Of a DNA stretch of 64,000 nucleotides, positions 38,531-47,720 are shown in pieces. Below the pieces are notes generated by a model. The model saw nothing but the letters and a program-made list of their open reading frames with translations, had not been told where the DNA came from and searched no databases. This stretch comes from Photobacterium profundum SS9 (GTDB lineage: Bacteria > Pseudomonadota > Gammaproteobacteria > Enterobacterales > Vibrionaceae). The position numbers were made by a program, and so were the translations under genes. Position 1 is the stretch's first letter; each line of letters starts with the position of its first letter. Where the stretch lies: the NCBI RefSeq assembly GCF_000196255.1, contig NC_006371.1, positions 1,229,236 to 1,293,235 of the forward strand. Reading direction: 5' to 3'.

Positions 38531-39775
38531 TTAATTAAACGGGATACCAATACCTAATGTAAAGGTATAAGCATCTAAATCATCTAATCCAATCAAAGTG
38601 CTAGCCTCTGCAAAACCATGCCACCCGTTATTAAACACACTGGATACACCAAGATGCATACGCCCATATAATTGGTCATCAGAGTTAATAATAATAGGCA
38701 AAATCATACCTGAGTTATCCGCTTTCAATTGACTGATTACTTTTTCTGAATTTGAATCAAAATCGTAATGAACGTAAGAGCGTAAATAAGGTTGGAATAT
38801 GCCTAAACTCGATCGAAAAGAATACGAAAAACTGGCTCCTGTAATCAACATAGTTGATTCTAAATTATCAACATCATTCACTTTAGAAATTAGATAATTA
38901 GAATTACCTCTTGATGGCCTTTCTGTATAGCGGTCACTATCCGATAATGTATGTTGAATGGTACTTTCTAAAGCGATATTCCAATAACCTTGGTTTATTA
39001 CATAGCCACCACCGAACGAAAAAACCCAAATATCAGAATCTGCATCATCAGAATTGGTTATAACATTATCACTATAGTGACTAATTTTACGTTCAATATC
39101 GGTATCAACAAGCGCATAGCTCGCTGTAAAATCCATATACCATTGATCTTGAAAATAACTGAAGTAGCCTGATGCAACTAAACCATCAATTTCACTCTCT
39201 GAGTTTTCAAGACCTGAATCATAAAAGGGTAAACCCAGTGCCACACCGAATAAATATTTTTCATTAAGTAAGTAATCACCACCTAATGTAACTGAGTAAC
39301 CTTCCCTTTCAGGGTTACTTTCAAACACCAATGTTTGTTGTTCTATCGTATTTTTTTCTTGATCAAAACGTACATAGGCCCCTAAACGTGAAGAATTGTC
39401 AGTCCCTAAAAATCCATCTTGATAAAATATTACTTCTGTTGATTTAGGCGTTACATTTTGGGGGGGATAATGATTTTTAGTACTATTTCTGATGCTATTT
39501 GCTCGTTCCGTAAGCTCAGCAGTGTTTAAGTTATTTTGTTGTAATATCTTACTTTTATTGATATTTGAAGAACGGTTGCCACCGCCTTGATGAATGAATT
39601 TATCACCTCGAATATCTGACCCGACATCCATGAGTGTTGAAATAACAGCATAAACATCTTCTTTTACGCTTGATGAATTACCATTGCTATCTTCAGCTGA
39701 AATAGCACAAAATGGTAATACAATTATAATAGGTAACGTTCTAGCAATTACGATAGATAATGATTCATATCGCAT
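38531..39775 (-). CDS. Outer-membrane autotransporter-type beta-barrel protein
   Basis: About 414 residues. Signal peptide (MRYESLSIVIARTLPIIIVL, cleavage after ISA), a short polar passenger of about 110 residues, and a C-terminal domain of about 280 residues with repeated amphipathic strands (GAYVRFDQ, GYSVTLGGDYLL, SDIWVFSFGGGYVI), ending in FTLGIGIPFN, where an aromatic residue lies next to the end. This is the pattern of an autotransporter beta-domain. I prefer the ATG at 39775, preceded by AGGGGG. Function unknown. Confidence 0.7.
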   Translation of the reverse strand: MRYESLSIVIARTLPIIIVLPFCAISAEDSNGNSSSVKEDVYAVISTLMDVGSDIRGDKFIHQGGGNRSSNINKSKILQQNNLNTAELTERANSIRNSTKNHYPPQNVTPKSTEVIFYQDGFLGTDNSSRLGAYVRFDQEKNTIEQQTLVFESNPEREGYSVTLGGDYLLNEKYLFGVALGLPFYDSGLENSESEIDGLVASGYFSYFQDQWYMDFTASYALVDTDIERKISHYSDNVITNSDDADSDIWVFSFGGGYVINQGYWNIALESTIQHTLSDSDRYTERPSRGNSNYLISKVNDVDNLESTMLITGASFSYSFRSSLGIFQPYLRSYVHYDFDSNSEKVISQLKADNSGMILPIIINSDDQLYGRMHLGVSSVFNNGWHGFAEASTLIGLDDLDAYTFTLGIGIPFN

Positions 39776-40116
39776 GTGACCCCCTAAATTAAACACACTC
39801 ACGCTTTATATTATAATTCAGTGTTTTTGTGAAACTTAACTATTTAATAATAGAGAAACGAGACAATCTAGGGTGTCGCAAAAATAAACATTTCAACAAA
39901 TAAACAAGGTAATAAATAAAAACAATTTGAATCAAAATAAAGAAGTTAAACATTAATGACTTAAGCTATAGCAATCATCCACTCAATAGTACTAAGCCAT
40001 AAATAGTAGTATTTTTTTGTCTACATAATCGGTATTTTAGTACACATTACCAACGCTGAATCTAGTAATTGTTTATCCAATCGCTTACCATGAAATATTA
40101 ACCTGGCAGCAGGAAG
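39776..40116. other. Intergenic region, no features seen
   Basis: 341 AT-rich bases upstream of the barrel gene and downstream of the 40.1-45.3 kb operon. No convincing hairpin terminator, open frame or repeat copy was found. Confidence 0.35.
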
Positions 40117-41346
40117 TCAAAAGCTCCACTTAACTTGTAAATTGACTAAGGTATTTGGTGTCTCGCCGAACAGGCTATTATTGCTACCATCAAAACGCTG
40201 TAAAACGGTCAACACTTGCCAATCATCAGATAAAGAATAACAGTTACTCGCCCCAAAAAAATACGAGCCATCATTATAATAAGTGCTTGATAACGTTAAT
40301 CGACTTAACGGTGTTATATCAAAGCCAATATCGGCATACCACGTATACTCTGTAAAACTCAGCGTGCGTGCTGTAAGCGGCAGGTTTAAGAACAGCTGTG
40401 CGTTATTTGGATCTTGAGGATTAGAGATAAACAATAACGAAGCGCGTGTCATCCAATTTCTTTTTCCACCAAAGCTATAATCTGTTTCAATAGTGGCAAC
40501 CGTTGAGGATTCTAGTGGCTTCCCCATCCACTCGCTTCGTTCAGGCTCAAACCAGCTAATTTCACCACGTAAACCTGCACCTTGAATGTCGCCAGCAAAC
40601 CCTGCACCAATAACATGATCTAGCCCAGATTTTCCCACCAGCAACTGCATGTCCCAGCCTTGGTGGTTAAACAAATACCGACCTGCGTAGCTATCCAATT
40701 CACTGTTTTTGCTTGGGTTATACACCAGATCAAATGCACTGGCGAAACCCAGCTTACGACTTGCTAGGATGGCGTCGGAGCCCGAACGTTCTTCGTAATC
40801 GAAATCATATATAGAGTAAGAGTTGAAAATATCATTTGGATTCCACAATGTTGCCATTGCCCAGTTAATACGAAAACGCCCTGCACGAACCTGCCAATCA
40901 TTTTCCTGCCAATCGAGATACAAGCGATCAAGCTGACTGTTGCCTACAACGCCATTCTTATCTACCCAATTTTTAGATAAGTCCATATAACCGGGATCAA
41001 AGCCCACCAGATCGCCATACCCTGCTATTTCAGCTGAATCACCAAAGAATAATCGATTTCTCATTCCTACATTAACGCGCAGATGACGATTAAATCGGTA
41101 TTCAAAATTAAAACGCTGATGGATAAGGTTATCTAGGCTGTTTCCTTGGTTCTCAACATCCGTTGTATTCGCGCTTTTACTATCAGGAAACGATCCTGTT
41201 GCCATATATTTCACGTAACCCGTTAAATCCCAATTTTTTTCGGGCTCTAATCCGGGTATTTGAGCCAATACGACTGAGCTACACGCACACGAGATAACAA
41301 CGACTAACATCGTTTTTAGCACGGTATGTGATAGCTGACGTGTCAC
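40117..41346 (-). CDS. Outer-membrane beta-barrel protein of an ABC/LolA-like operon
   Basis: 409 residues. Signal peptide ending VVLAQ at about residue 29, then barrel-like alternating strands (LTGYVKYMATGSF, RFNFEYRFNRHLRVNVGMRN, VRAGRFRINWAMA) and a C-terminal Phe after VNLQVKWS, the mark of BAM-assembled barrels. Its GTG start overlaps the ATPase stop by four bases, showing translational coupling; so the barrel is part of the exporter, perhaps the outer-membrane receiver or exit. Resembles DUF1302-like porins in general pattern, but no firm family call. Confidence 0.75.
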   Translation of the reverse strand: MTRQLSHTVLKTMLVVVISCACSSVVLAQIPGLEPEKNWDLTGYVKYMATGSFPDSKSANTTDVENQGNSLDNLIHQRFNFEYRFNRHLRVNVGMRNRLFFGDSAEIAGYGDLVGFDPGYMDLSKNWVDKNGVVGNSQLDRLYLDWQENDWQVRAGRFRINWAMATLWNPNDIFNSYSIYDFDYEERSGSDAILASRKLGFASAFDLVYNPSKNSELDSYAGRYLFNHQGWDMQLLVGKSGLDHVIGAGFAGDIQGAGLRGEISWFEPERSEWMGKPLESSTVATIETDYSFGGKRNWMTRASLLFISNPQDPNNAQLFLNLPLTARTLSFTEYTWYADIGFDITPLSRLTLSSTYYNDGSYFFGASNCYSLSDDWQVLTVLQRFDGSNNSLFGETPNTLVNLQVKWSF

Positions 41347-42026
41347 TGACGGCGATCCTCTGTCAACTGACCGTCTTCAAACACAATAACTCTGCGTGCA
41401 CGTTTAATGACTCGAGGATCGTGAGTCGAAAAAATAAATGTCGTGCCTTCTTGCTGATTTAGCTGCTGCATAATATCCAGCAATTCTGCTGTACTTCTAG
41501 CATCTAAGTTTGCGGTAGGTTCATCCGCCATTACAAATCTTGGTCGTGGTGCTAATGCACGAGCCACTGCAACACGCTGCTGCTGACCACCAGATAGCTT
41601 CGTCGGTCTTTTATGCAGTTGTTCAGCGAGCCCTACTTGTTCCAATAAGTCACTCGCTCGCTCGCGACATTCAGCTTCTTTATGGCCTTGTAACTGCATA
41701 ACAAATTCTACGTTTTCTAATGCCGTTAATACGGGTAGCAAACTGTAGTCTTGAAAAATGAAACCAATATGATCGCGGCGAAAAGCAATTAAGTCTTTTT
41801 CTGATAAATGGCAAATGTCATTACCGTCTATTTTTACTTCACCAGACGTGGGAACATCAATGCCACCAAGCATATTCAACAGTGTCGTTTTACCCGACCC
41901 CGAGGGACCCACTACCGCGACAAATTCACCTTGTTCAATGGTTAAATCGAGCGACTTAACAGCATGAACGGGAAAATCAGATTCCGGATTATATGTTTTG
42001 CACAATTGATTAATTTGAATGCTCAT
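41343..42026 (-). CDS. LolD/MacB-type ABC transporter ATP-binding protein
   Basis: 227 residues. Walker A GPSGSGKTT, Q-loop FIFQDYSLLP, signature LSGGQQQRVAVARALA, Walker B RFVMADEPTANLD and switch His in FSTHDP. The family powers FtsX-type permeases that extract lipoproteins or drive envelope export rather than substrate import. It lies between permease and barrel genes with two bases of spacing on one side and a four-base overlap on the other. Confidence 0.93.
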   Translation of the reverse strand: MSIQINQLCKTYNPESDFPVHAVKSLDLTIEQGEFVAVVGPSGSGKTTLLNMLGGIDVPTSGEVKIDGNDICHLSEKDLIAFRRDHIGFIFQDYSLLPVLTALENVEFVMQLQGHKEAECRERASDLLEQVGLAEQLHKRPTKLSGGQQQRVAVARALAPRPRFVMADEPTANLDARSTAELLDIMQQLNQQEGTTFIFSTHDPRVIKRARRVIVFEDGQLTEDRRQ

Positions 42027-42028
42027 AA

Positions 42029-43267
42029 TCAGTGTTTCTCCGCCATCGCATCTGCTGGGCGCTGCTTTAATATTTGACGCGCCGGATAAAGTGCCGCCAA
42101 AAAGCTTGCGGCAACCACAGTAAGAAAGATTAACTGGTATTCGCCGAATGACACTCTCGGGTATATAGTCGTATCAACGCCGAACGCCCCCAAGCCTTCA
42201 GCCATTGAATTTAATGAAATACCCGTTGTTTGTAATAACATCATTAATACAACACAAAACCCCACGCCCAGTAACGCACCACTCATTCCCAGTAAGCTTG
42301 TCTCAAGCATGATCAGTAAGAACACCTTATGTTTCTGCATACCCACAGCCATCAATACACCAAACTCACGAGTACGCTCAAACACCGACATCAACATGAT
42401 ATTCACAATGCCTAAGCCCATCGCTGATACAAAAATGCCGAGAATAATTGCGGTACTGGTACCCGTTTGCTTAATCATCGTCGCTAACATAGGTTGAATC
42501 TGTTGCCAGTCTCGAATGGTATTCAATGCGCTGGTTTTAGCCTGTAATTGTGCTTTTACCGCTTGCGTCACAATGTTCGATGATGGTGTAGCTTCATTTA
42601 CCACTATGGCTATTTCATGAACACCGTCGATATGGGCAAGAGCACTTAAATCACTGCGCCTAACATACACATTGCCGTCGTCAAAACTGCTCGACGGACT
42701 CTTAAAAATACCGCGAACACGAAACGCTGATCCCGATACATCATTAGCGGCATCAGTAAAAGTTAAAACGACTTTTGATCCCACACGTAAGCGTAAACGT
42801 TCTGCGGTTTTACTCGACACTAATACCGGGTTTCGCCCTTGTTCTGATAACCATTCGCCTTCAATAATGTGACTGACTAACGGCGTTACTTTCGCTTCAG
42901 CCTCCAGATCAATACCATTGATCTTTACCCCGCGTGTCGAACGTGCAGAAGCCACCATACCATCAGCGATAAAGCGTGCCGACCACGCGCTAACGTCTGG
43001 CATATCTCGTAATTGAGCGATGATCTGCTCTGATCCAATGATGGTGTCGTTGATCTCTGGCTCATTAATATATTCACTACGGTGGATTTGAATATTACTG
43101 GTTTGCCAAGCGATGGCATTATCAATCATATTGCCGTACATACCATTCATAAAGCCGATCATGCCTGCGACACCAATCAAACCAAACACCATAGCGAAAA
43201 GCATGATGCCGGTACGTAATTTATTGCGCCATAAGTTACGCCAAGCAAGTTTAATCAGCATGGGCAC
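42029..43267 (-). CDS. FtsX/LolC-type ABC permease (second)
   Basis: 412 residues. N-terminal helix preceded by LAWRNLWRNKLRTG, a large extracytoplasmic domain (about 45-265) and three C-terminal helices with the conserved FERTREFGVLMAVGM coupling motif. It overlaps the other permease gene by 17 bases. Together they should form the heterodimeric core of an envelope ABC machine. Confidence 0.9.
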   Translation of the reverse strand: MPMLIKLAWRNLWRNKLRTGIMLFAMVFGLIGVAGMIGFMNGMYGNMIDNAIAWQTSNIQIHRSEYINEPEINDTIIGSEQIIAQLRDMPDVSAWSARFIADGMVASARSTRGVKINGIDLEAEAKVTPLVSHIIEGEWLSEQGRNPVLVSSKTAERLRLRVGSKVVLTFTDAANDVSGSAFRVRGIFKSPSSSFDDGNVYVRRSDLSALAHIDGVHEIAIVVNEATPSSNIVTQAVKAQLQAKTSALNTIRDWQQIQPMLATMIKQTGTSTAIILGIFVSAMGLGIVNIMLMSVFERTREFGVLMAVGMQKHKVFLLIMLETSLLGMSGALLGVGFCVVLMMLLQTTGISLNSMAEGLGAFGVDTTIYPRVSFGEYQLIFLTVVAASFLAALYPARQILKQRPADAMAEKH

Positions 43268-44480
43268 CTCCTTTTAATGCGCTCACAAGATCAAGACGGT
43301 AAATGCGCCACATTGGGTAAATCAAACAGAAGAAAAGTAATCCCAACACCAGCATTATTTGTTCTTTAAAAAGCCAAGGTGCTATCAATACTTTTAGAAC
43401 GGGTTCCCAGCCTAACTCAAGCACTGCCTGTGCGAGTTCTCCGGTTAATTCATAAGGGTTGTAATAAAACCACAGCAAAACAGGCAAGGTTAATATCAAC
43501 CCTATGACCACACCTAACACACCAATAAATGCCGATTCGATACCAATCAGCATTAATAGTTTTCTACGTAATAATCCGGTGGCTAACATGACACCGAACT
43601 CACGCTGACGTTCTAATGTCATCATCAAAATCGTGGCAAACAACCCAAAACCAACAATGCCATAAAGCAGGTACATCATGAAAATGCCGCCGACCTTATC
43701 CATCATAATTTGCTGTGCCATCTCGGGTGATAAATCCTGCCAATCACGCACTACGGCACGGTCAGTATAAGTGCGCGATAACTCATCGACCGTTTGTTCA
43801 AGGTTGACTAAATCATCGGTATGCAGCACCCAAGCGGTAACTTGATTGCCTGTGCTATATAAGGTTTGTGCTTGCGTTAATGGTAAATAAACCAACTGCT
43901 GATCAAGTGCGGGAATAGGAAACTTCACAATGCCTTTTATCGGATACAAACCCGCAGCGGTCTGACCATGATAGCCCTGCCCGTATAAAATGATGTCATC
44001 ACCCACACTTAACCCTAATGATTTGGCTAAGCCCTCTCCGACTAATACCTGAGAATCACCGTCGGTTAAGTACTCACCTGCGACGAGTCTTTGCGAAATG
44101 TGTGAATATTGATTTTCAAGCTCAGGTGATATGCCTAAAACCATGACACCTTTCGATTTCTCTGCCGCCGCAGCAAGGGCAAAAGATTCAATACGTGGCA
44201 ATAAATGGGTTATATGTGGGTTACTACGGACAGGTTCGATAAAAGCATCTGTGGCAGATAATAAATCATCAATACTTTGGCTTTCTCTAAATTCAGGGTG
44301 CTGTAGTTGAATTAATCCAGTAAAGAAGCGGGCACTATTATCAATATTGCTGGCATACCCACCCTCTTGCAGGCTACGCATAAACAAGGATAATAATAAC
44401 GCCAGTGCTAAGGCGGATGCTGTTAGCACTGTTCGCCGTTTTTGACGCCACAAGTTTCGCCACGCTAATTTTACTAACAT
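43251..44480 (-). CDS. FtsX/LolC-type ABC permease (first)
   Basis: 409 residues with the same plan as its neighbour: KLAWRNLWRQKRRTVLTASAL start, periplasmic domain, C-terminal helices with LERQREFGVMLATGL. The two permeases share an N-terminal signature but differ elsewhere, suggesting ancient duplication. It follows the LolA-like gene after a 93-base gap. Confidence 0.9.
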   Translation of the reverse strand: MLVKLAWRNLWRQKRRTVLTASALALALLLSLFMRSLQEGGYASNIDNSARFFTGLIQLQHPEFRESQSIDDLLSATDAFIEPVRSNPHITHLLPRIESFALAAAAEKSKGVMVLGISPELENQYSHISQRLVAGEYLTDGDSQVLVGEGLAKSLGLSVGDDIILYGQGYHGQTAAGLYPIKGIVKFPIPALDQQLVYLPLTQAQTLYSTGNQVTAWVLHTDDLVNLEQTVDELSRTYTDRAVVRDWQDLSPEMAQQIMMDKVGGIFMMYLLYGIVGFGLFATILMMTLERQREFGVMLATGLLRRKLLMLIGIESAFIGVLGVVIGLILTLPVLLWFYYNPYELTGELAQAVLELGWEPVLKVLIAPWLFKEQIMLVLGLLFFCLIYPMWRIYRLDLVSALKGGAHAD

Positions 44481-44573
44481 ACATGCTCCACCAGTATCAG
44501 AAAGTTTTAAGCAAATTTCGTCATGTTTTAATTAGTCTCGCAATGACGTCAGTTAATTTCACAATGGCGCCTA

Positions 44574-45326
44574 TTAATCTCGTAATACCTTCATCTGGCT
44601 TTGAGAAAAGAAGCTGTCTTTGATAGCAAAATTAAACTGCGCCTGATAGGTGATCATCTCTGTCTTATTTCCCGGTTTATCAGCAGGAACCATTTCCATT
44701 CTGGTGGCAATTTTACGTCCACCAAGTTGCTTAATATCGTATGTTTTCATCGTATTAACTAGCTCATCAAATTCATCATAGAATTCTACTTTTCGCTGTA
44801 AATACGTGTCTTTCGATATCCACAAACGTACTTTACTCCACACCACTGGCGCATCTGGCTTTGCGATCGCATTAATCACATAGGTATTATCATTATCAAA
44901 CACTTCTGTACCGTGTATTGCATGGGTGTAATCCACTACGATAGACGACTGGTTAATAAGATCATCGTTGGTAAAATCTGACCCCATCCAAGATTGCCCG
45001 AGCATCGATGGCGCTATCTTGATCACACGTTCAATACTTGGTATCCAATTCCACATTTCGCGTTGACGCTTAAGTGATGCACTGCCTTTATCTTTGGCTG
45101 GTGCAGTCACTAACACTAACGATAATTCTTTCCCTTTCGTCCAACTTTTCATGCTCATCGAGCGCGTCCAATCAGGACGAATGATGTTCATTGTTAGTTC
45201 GGTGTAGCTCGAGTCTCCGCGCATTTGAAGATCTGATTTTGTCACAATGTCTGTGGCTGTTTGGGCATGTAACCCCATTGAAAATACACTCACCAGACTC
45301 AGTAAAATAATCGGTAACGTTCGCAT
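44574..45326 (-). CDS. LolA-like outer-membrane lipoprotein-sorting protein
   Basis: 250 residues with a signal peptide (MRTLPIILLSLVSVFSMGLH). The mature part matches the COG2834-type LolA-like group, with conserved GSASLKRQREMWNWIPSIERVIKI, MGSDFTNDDLINQ and LWISKDTYLQRKVEFYDE. The concave LolA/LolB fold binds acyl chains in the periplasm. First gene of the five-gene operon, so it is probably a periplasmic carrier between the ABC core and the barrel. Strong GGGAGG ribosome site. Confidence 0.85.
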   Translation of the reverse strand: MRTLPIILLSLVSVFSMGLHAQTATDIVTKSDLQMRGDSSYTELTMNIIRPDWTRSMSMKSWTKGKELSLVLVTAPAKDKGSASLKRQREMWNWIPSIERVIKIAPSMLGQSWMGSDFTNDDLINQSSIVVDYTHAIHGTEVFDNDNTYVINAIAKPDAPVVWSKVRLWISKDTYLQRKVEFYDEFDELVNTMKTYDIKQLGGRKIATRMEMVPADKPGNKTEMITYQAQFNFAIKDSFFSQSQMKVLRD

Positions 45327-45638
45327 GTTTCCTCCCTTTTAAGTCCGTTTAACTAAACCAAGCATTCAATGCTGTTTGATCAATAAGCGGCAACGAACTT
45401 TGAGGTGCCCCTTGGCATAGAACAAATTTTGCGCTGTCATAATGAATTCATTATATCGGTATGATTAAATTAGTCCGAAGTTTAGAAGCTAACAATATCA
45501 ATACATTATTTCTGTGACCAACGTTCTTGTTAGCCATGCCATCGTCTTAAACATAAAAAAAACACAAAAAAACAGCTACCGAAGTAACTGCTTTATGTAT
45601 GCTAAAAATAATGTAAAACGGGTTATAACAACCTGTCT
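45327..45638. other. Intergenic region upstream of the LolA-like operon
   Basis: 312 bases. Contains the terminator of the amino-acid binding protein gene at its right end (45565-45594) and presumably the promoter of the LolA-like operon. No open frame recognised. Confidence 0.45.
45565..45594 (-). terminator. Rho-independent terminator with TTCG loop
   Basis: On the minus strand a 9-bp stem (AGCAGTTAC/GTAGCTGTT, two wobble pairs) closes a TTCG tetraloop and is followed by a long T-run. It ends the hisC-binding protein transcript. Confidence 0.85.
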
Positions 45639-46418
45639 TTATTCACCGTAAATATCAAAGCTAAAGTACCCAGCGGCAATCTTGTCGTAAGTGCCATTCT
45701 CACGAATCGTTTTAATCGCTTGGTTAAATTTGTCGGCTAATTTTTTATCTTGTAGACGCAATGCTAGCGCTGTACCTTCACCAATGTAGGCTTTATCTGT
45801 TACTGGCTCGCCTGCTAATGCAAAGTCTTTACCGCGTTCTTTCTCTAAAAATGCTAAAACGAGTTGATCAGAATTACCGAATACGGCATCAAGACGCCCA
45901 CTTACAAGATCGAGATACACTTCATCTTGACCAGTATAACGACGAATTTTAGCGACATCGCCATAGATATCGGTTACATAACGATCGTGAATTGTACCCA
46001 GTTGAACACCTATAGTTTTACCGTCTAATCCCGCGGTATCTATTGTAATACCTGAATCTTTACCCGTTACAAATCGTGCCGGTGTTTGGTAATACTTGTC
46101 TGTAAACAAAACACGCTTTTTACGGTCTTCTGTAATACGCATTGATGCCATAATCGCATCGGCTTTACGTGATAATAATGCTGGAATGAGTCCATCCCAA
46201 TTTTGTGAAACCCACTCACATTTTAGCTTCGCTTCTGCGCAGAGTGCGTCTGCAATTTCAATATCAAATCCCTTTGGAGTGCCTGATGCATCTTTATAAT
46301 TAAACGGCGGATAAGTAAAATCTGACGCTAGACGAATCACTTTTTCATCTGCGGCTTGTGCGGTAGTAAATAATGCTGACGCCAAAATAATTCCGACACT
46401 CATTAATTTTTTCATCAT
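45639..46418 (-). CDS. Periplasmic amino-acid binding protein (lysine/arginine/histidine type)
   Basis: About 259 residues. Signal peptide (MMKKLMSVGIILASALFTTA, cleavage after AQA) then the type-II periplasmic fold: RLASDFTYPPFNYKDASGTP, KGFDIEIADALC, DGLIPALLSRKADAIMASM and GKTIGVQLGTIHDRYV, typical of the HisJ/ArgT group. Start at 46418 follows AGGAAGAGGG. No permease or ATPase genes are adjacent, so it may serve a transporter encoded elsewhere. It lies 13 bases after hisC in one transcript. Confidence 0.85.
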   Translation of the reverse strand: MMKKLMSVGIILASALFTTAQAADEKVIRLASDFTYPPFNYKDASGTPKGFDIEIADALCAEAKLKCEWVSQNWDGLIPALLSRKADAIMASMRITEDRKKRVLFTDKYYQTPARFVTGKDSGITIDTAGLDGKTIGVQLGTIHDRYVTDIYGDVAKIRRYTGQDEVYLDLVSGRLDAVFGNSDQLVLAFLEKERGKDFALAGEPVTDKAYIGEGTALALRLQDKKLADKFNQAIKTIRENGTYDKIAAGYFSFDIYGE

Positions 46419-46431
46419 AAGATCCCTCTTC

Positions 46432-47520
46432 CTATTGATATTGTTGTAACGCATTTAAGGTTTCAAGCATACTGTTCTTTGAACCAATGGAAATTCTGAC
46501 ACAGTGTTCAAGCATCGATTCATGCGCTTGATTACGGGTTACAATGCCTTTTGTCAGTAAGTAATCATAAATACTGTTTGATGTATTAAAGTGAATAAGC
46601 ACGAAATTGGTTGCCGACGCATAAACCACATCCACAATCTGTAACGCCTGCAATTCGCTAATAAACCATTCACGGGTTGTTATAAGTTCATCTGTTTGGC
46701 TACGCATACTTTTCAAGCCTTCAGGTGCAAGGGCTTTCAATGCAATTTCAGCGGTTGGATCAGCAATAGGATAAGGTGCAATTAAACGCGCAACGTAAGA
46801 CATGACACTTTCATCTGCCATTAAGAAGCCGCAACGAATCGACGCTAATCCAAATGCTTTTGATAAGGTACGGATCACAATCAGATGCGGGTATTGAACC
46901 ATCAGATGCAACACGCTCGTTTCTGGTGCGAACTCAATATAGGCTTCATCAACCACAATCAAAGTTGACGCCTTGCTGGCTTCAAGCAATTCCACAATAT
47001 CGTGATGATGAATAGTATTACTTGTCGGATTATTTGGTGAACATAAAAAAAGCAGGCTTGTATCTGCCAGCTGAGCTTTAATTGCCGCAACATCGAGTTG
47101 GAAATTATCTAATAGCGGCACAGCTAGCGTATTAACCGAAAAAGCATCAGCACAAAATTCATACATACCATAGGTCGGTGGGCAAACCATAATTTGGTCG
47201 TTACCTGGCTGGCAAAATGTGCGGATCAATAAATCAATCGCTTCATCAGCACCCCGAACAGCCACGGTCTCGCAGCCCAATGCACCCGATGCTTGCTCAC
47301 AATACGCTTGATACTCTACAGCAATATCATGAGGTAAAAAATCGGGGTAACGGTTATATACATCGTTACGTCCTTTTGACTCGTCACCATACTGGCAACT
47401 GCTTTCTAGTTCATTCGCATTCAACCATAGATGACCACTGCCTCCAATGCGTCGTGCCGACTGGTAGGGTATGAGTTTTTCTACTGCCTTTGGTGCTAAT
47501 TTTGACGCCAATGATTTCAT
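46432..47520 (-). CDS. hisC: Histidinol-phosphate aminotransferase-like enzyme
   Basis: 362 residues of fold type I aminotransferase. Conserved NANELES, LLFLCSPNNPTSNTI, VVDEAYIEFAPE and the PLP Lys in RTLSKAFGLASIRCGF. It is outside any histidine operon and is cotranscribed with an amino-acid binding protein, so it may act on another amino acid or be a second HisC. Start follows AGGGA; a LysR gene is divergent. Confidence 0.8.
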   Translation of the reverse strand: MKSLASKLAPKAVEKLIPYQSARRIGGSGHLWLNANELESSCQYGDESKGRNDVYNRYPDFLPHDIAVEYQAYCEQASGALGCETVAVRGADEAIDLLIRTFCQPGNDQIMVCPPTYGMYEFCADAFSVNTLAVPLLDNFQLDVAAIKAQLADTSLLFLCSPNNPTSNTIHHHDIVELLEASKASTLIVVDEAYIEFAPETSVLHLMVQYPHLIVIRTLSKAFGLASIRCGFLMADESVMSYVARLIAPYPIADPTAEIALKALAPEGLKSMRSQTDELITTREWFISELQALQIVDVVYASATNFVLIHFNTSNSIYDYLLTKGIVTRNQAHESMLEHCVRISIGSKNSMLETLNALQQYQ

Positions 47521-47720
47521 TCCCTAAACTCCCACGCGAATAAACAGGCTAAAATATGGTTACAATTCGGATTAAAATGCAAATTGATCGCATAAGTAAT
47601 CTCTAAATGTCTTTATATTTAGATTAAAGCAGACCTAACTTGAAATCAGAATCGAAATGTCGGCATACTAGCCATGAGAAATACGCATACCTTAAGTGTC
47701 AGTAGCGACAGGGAATAAGT

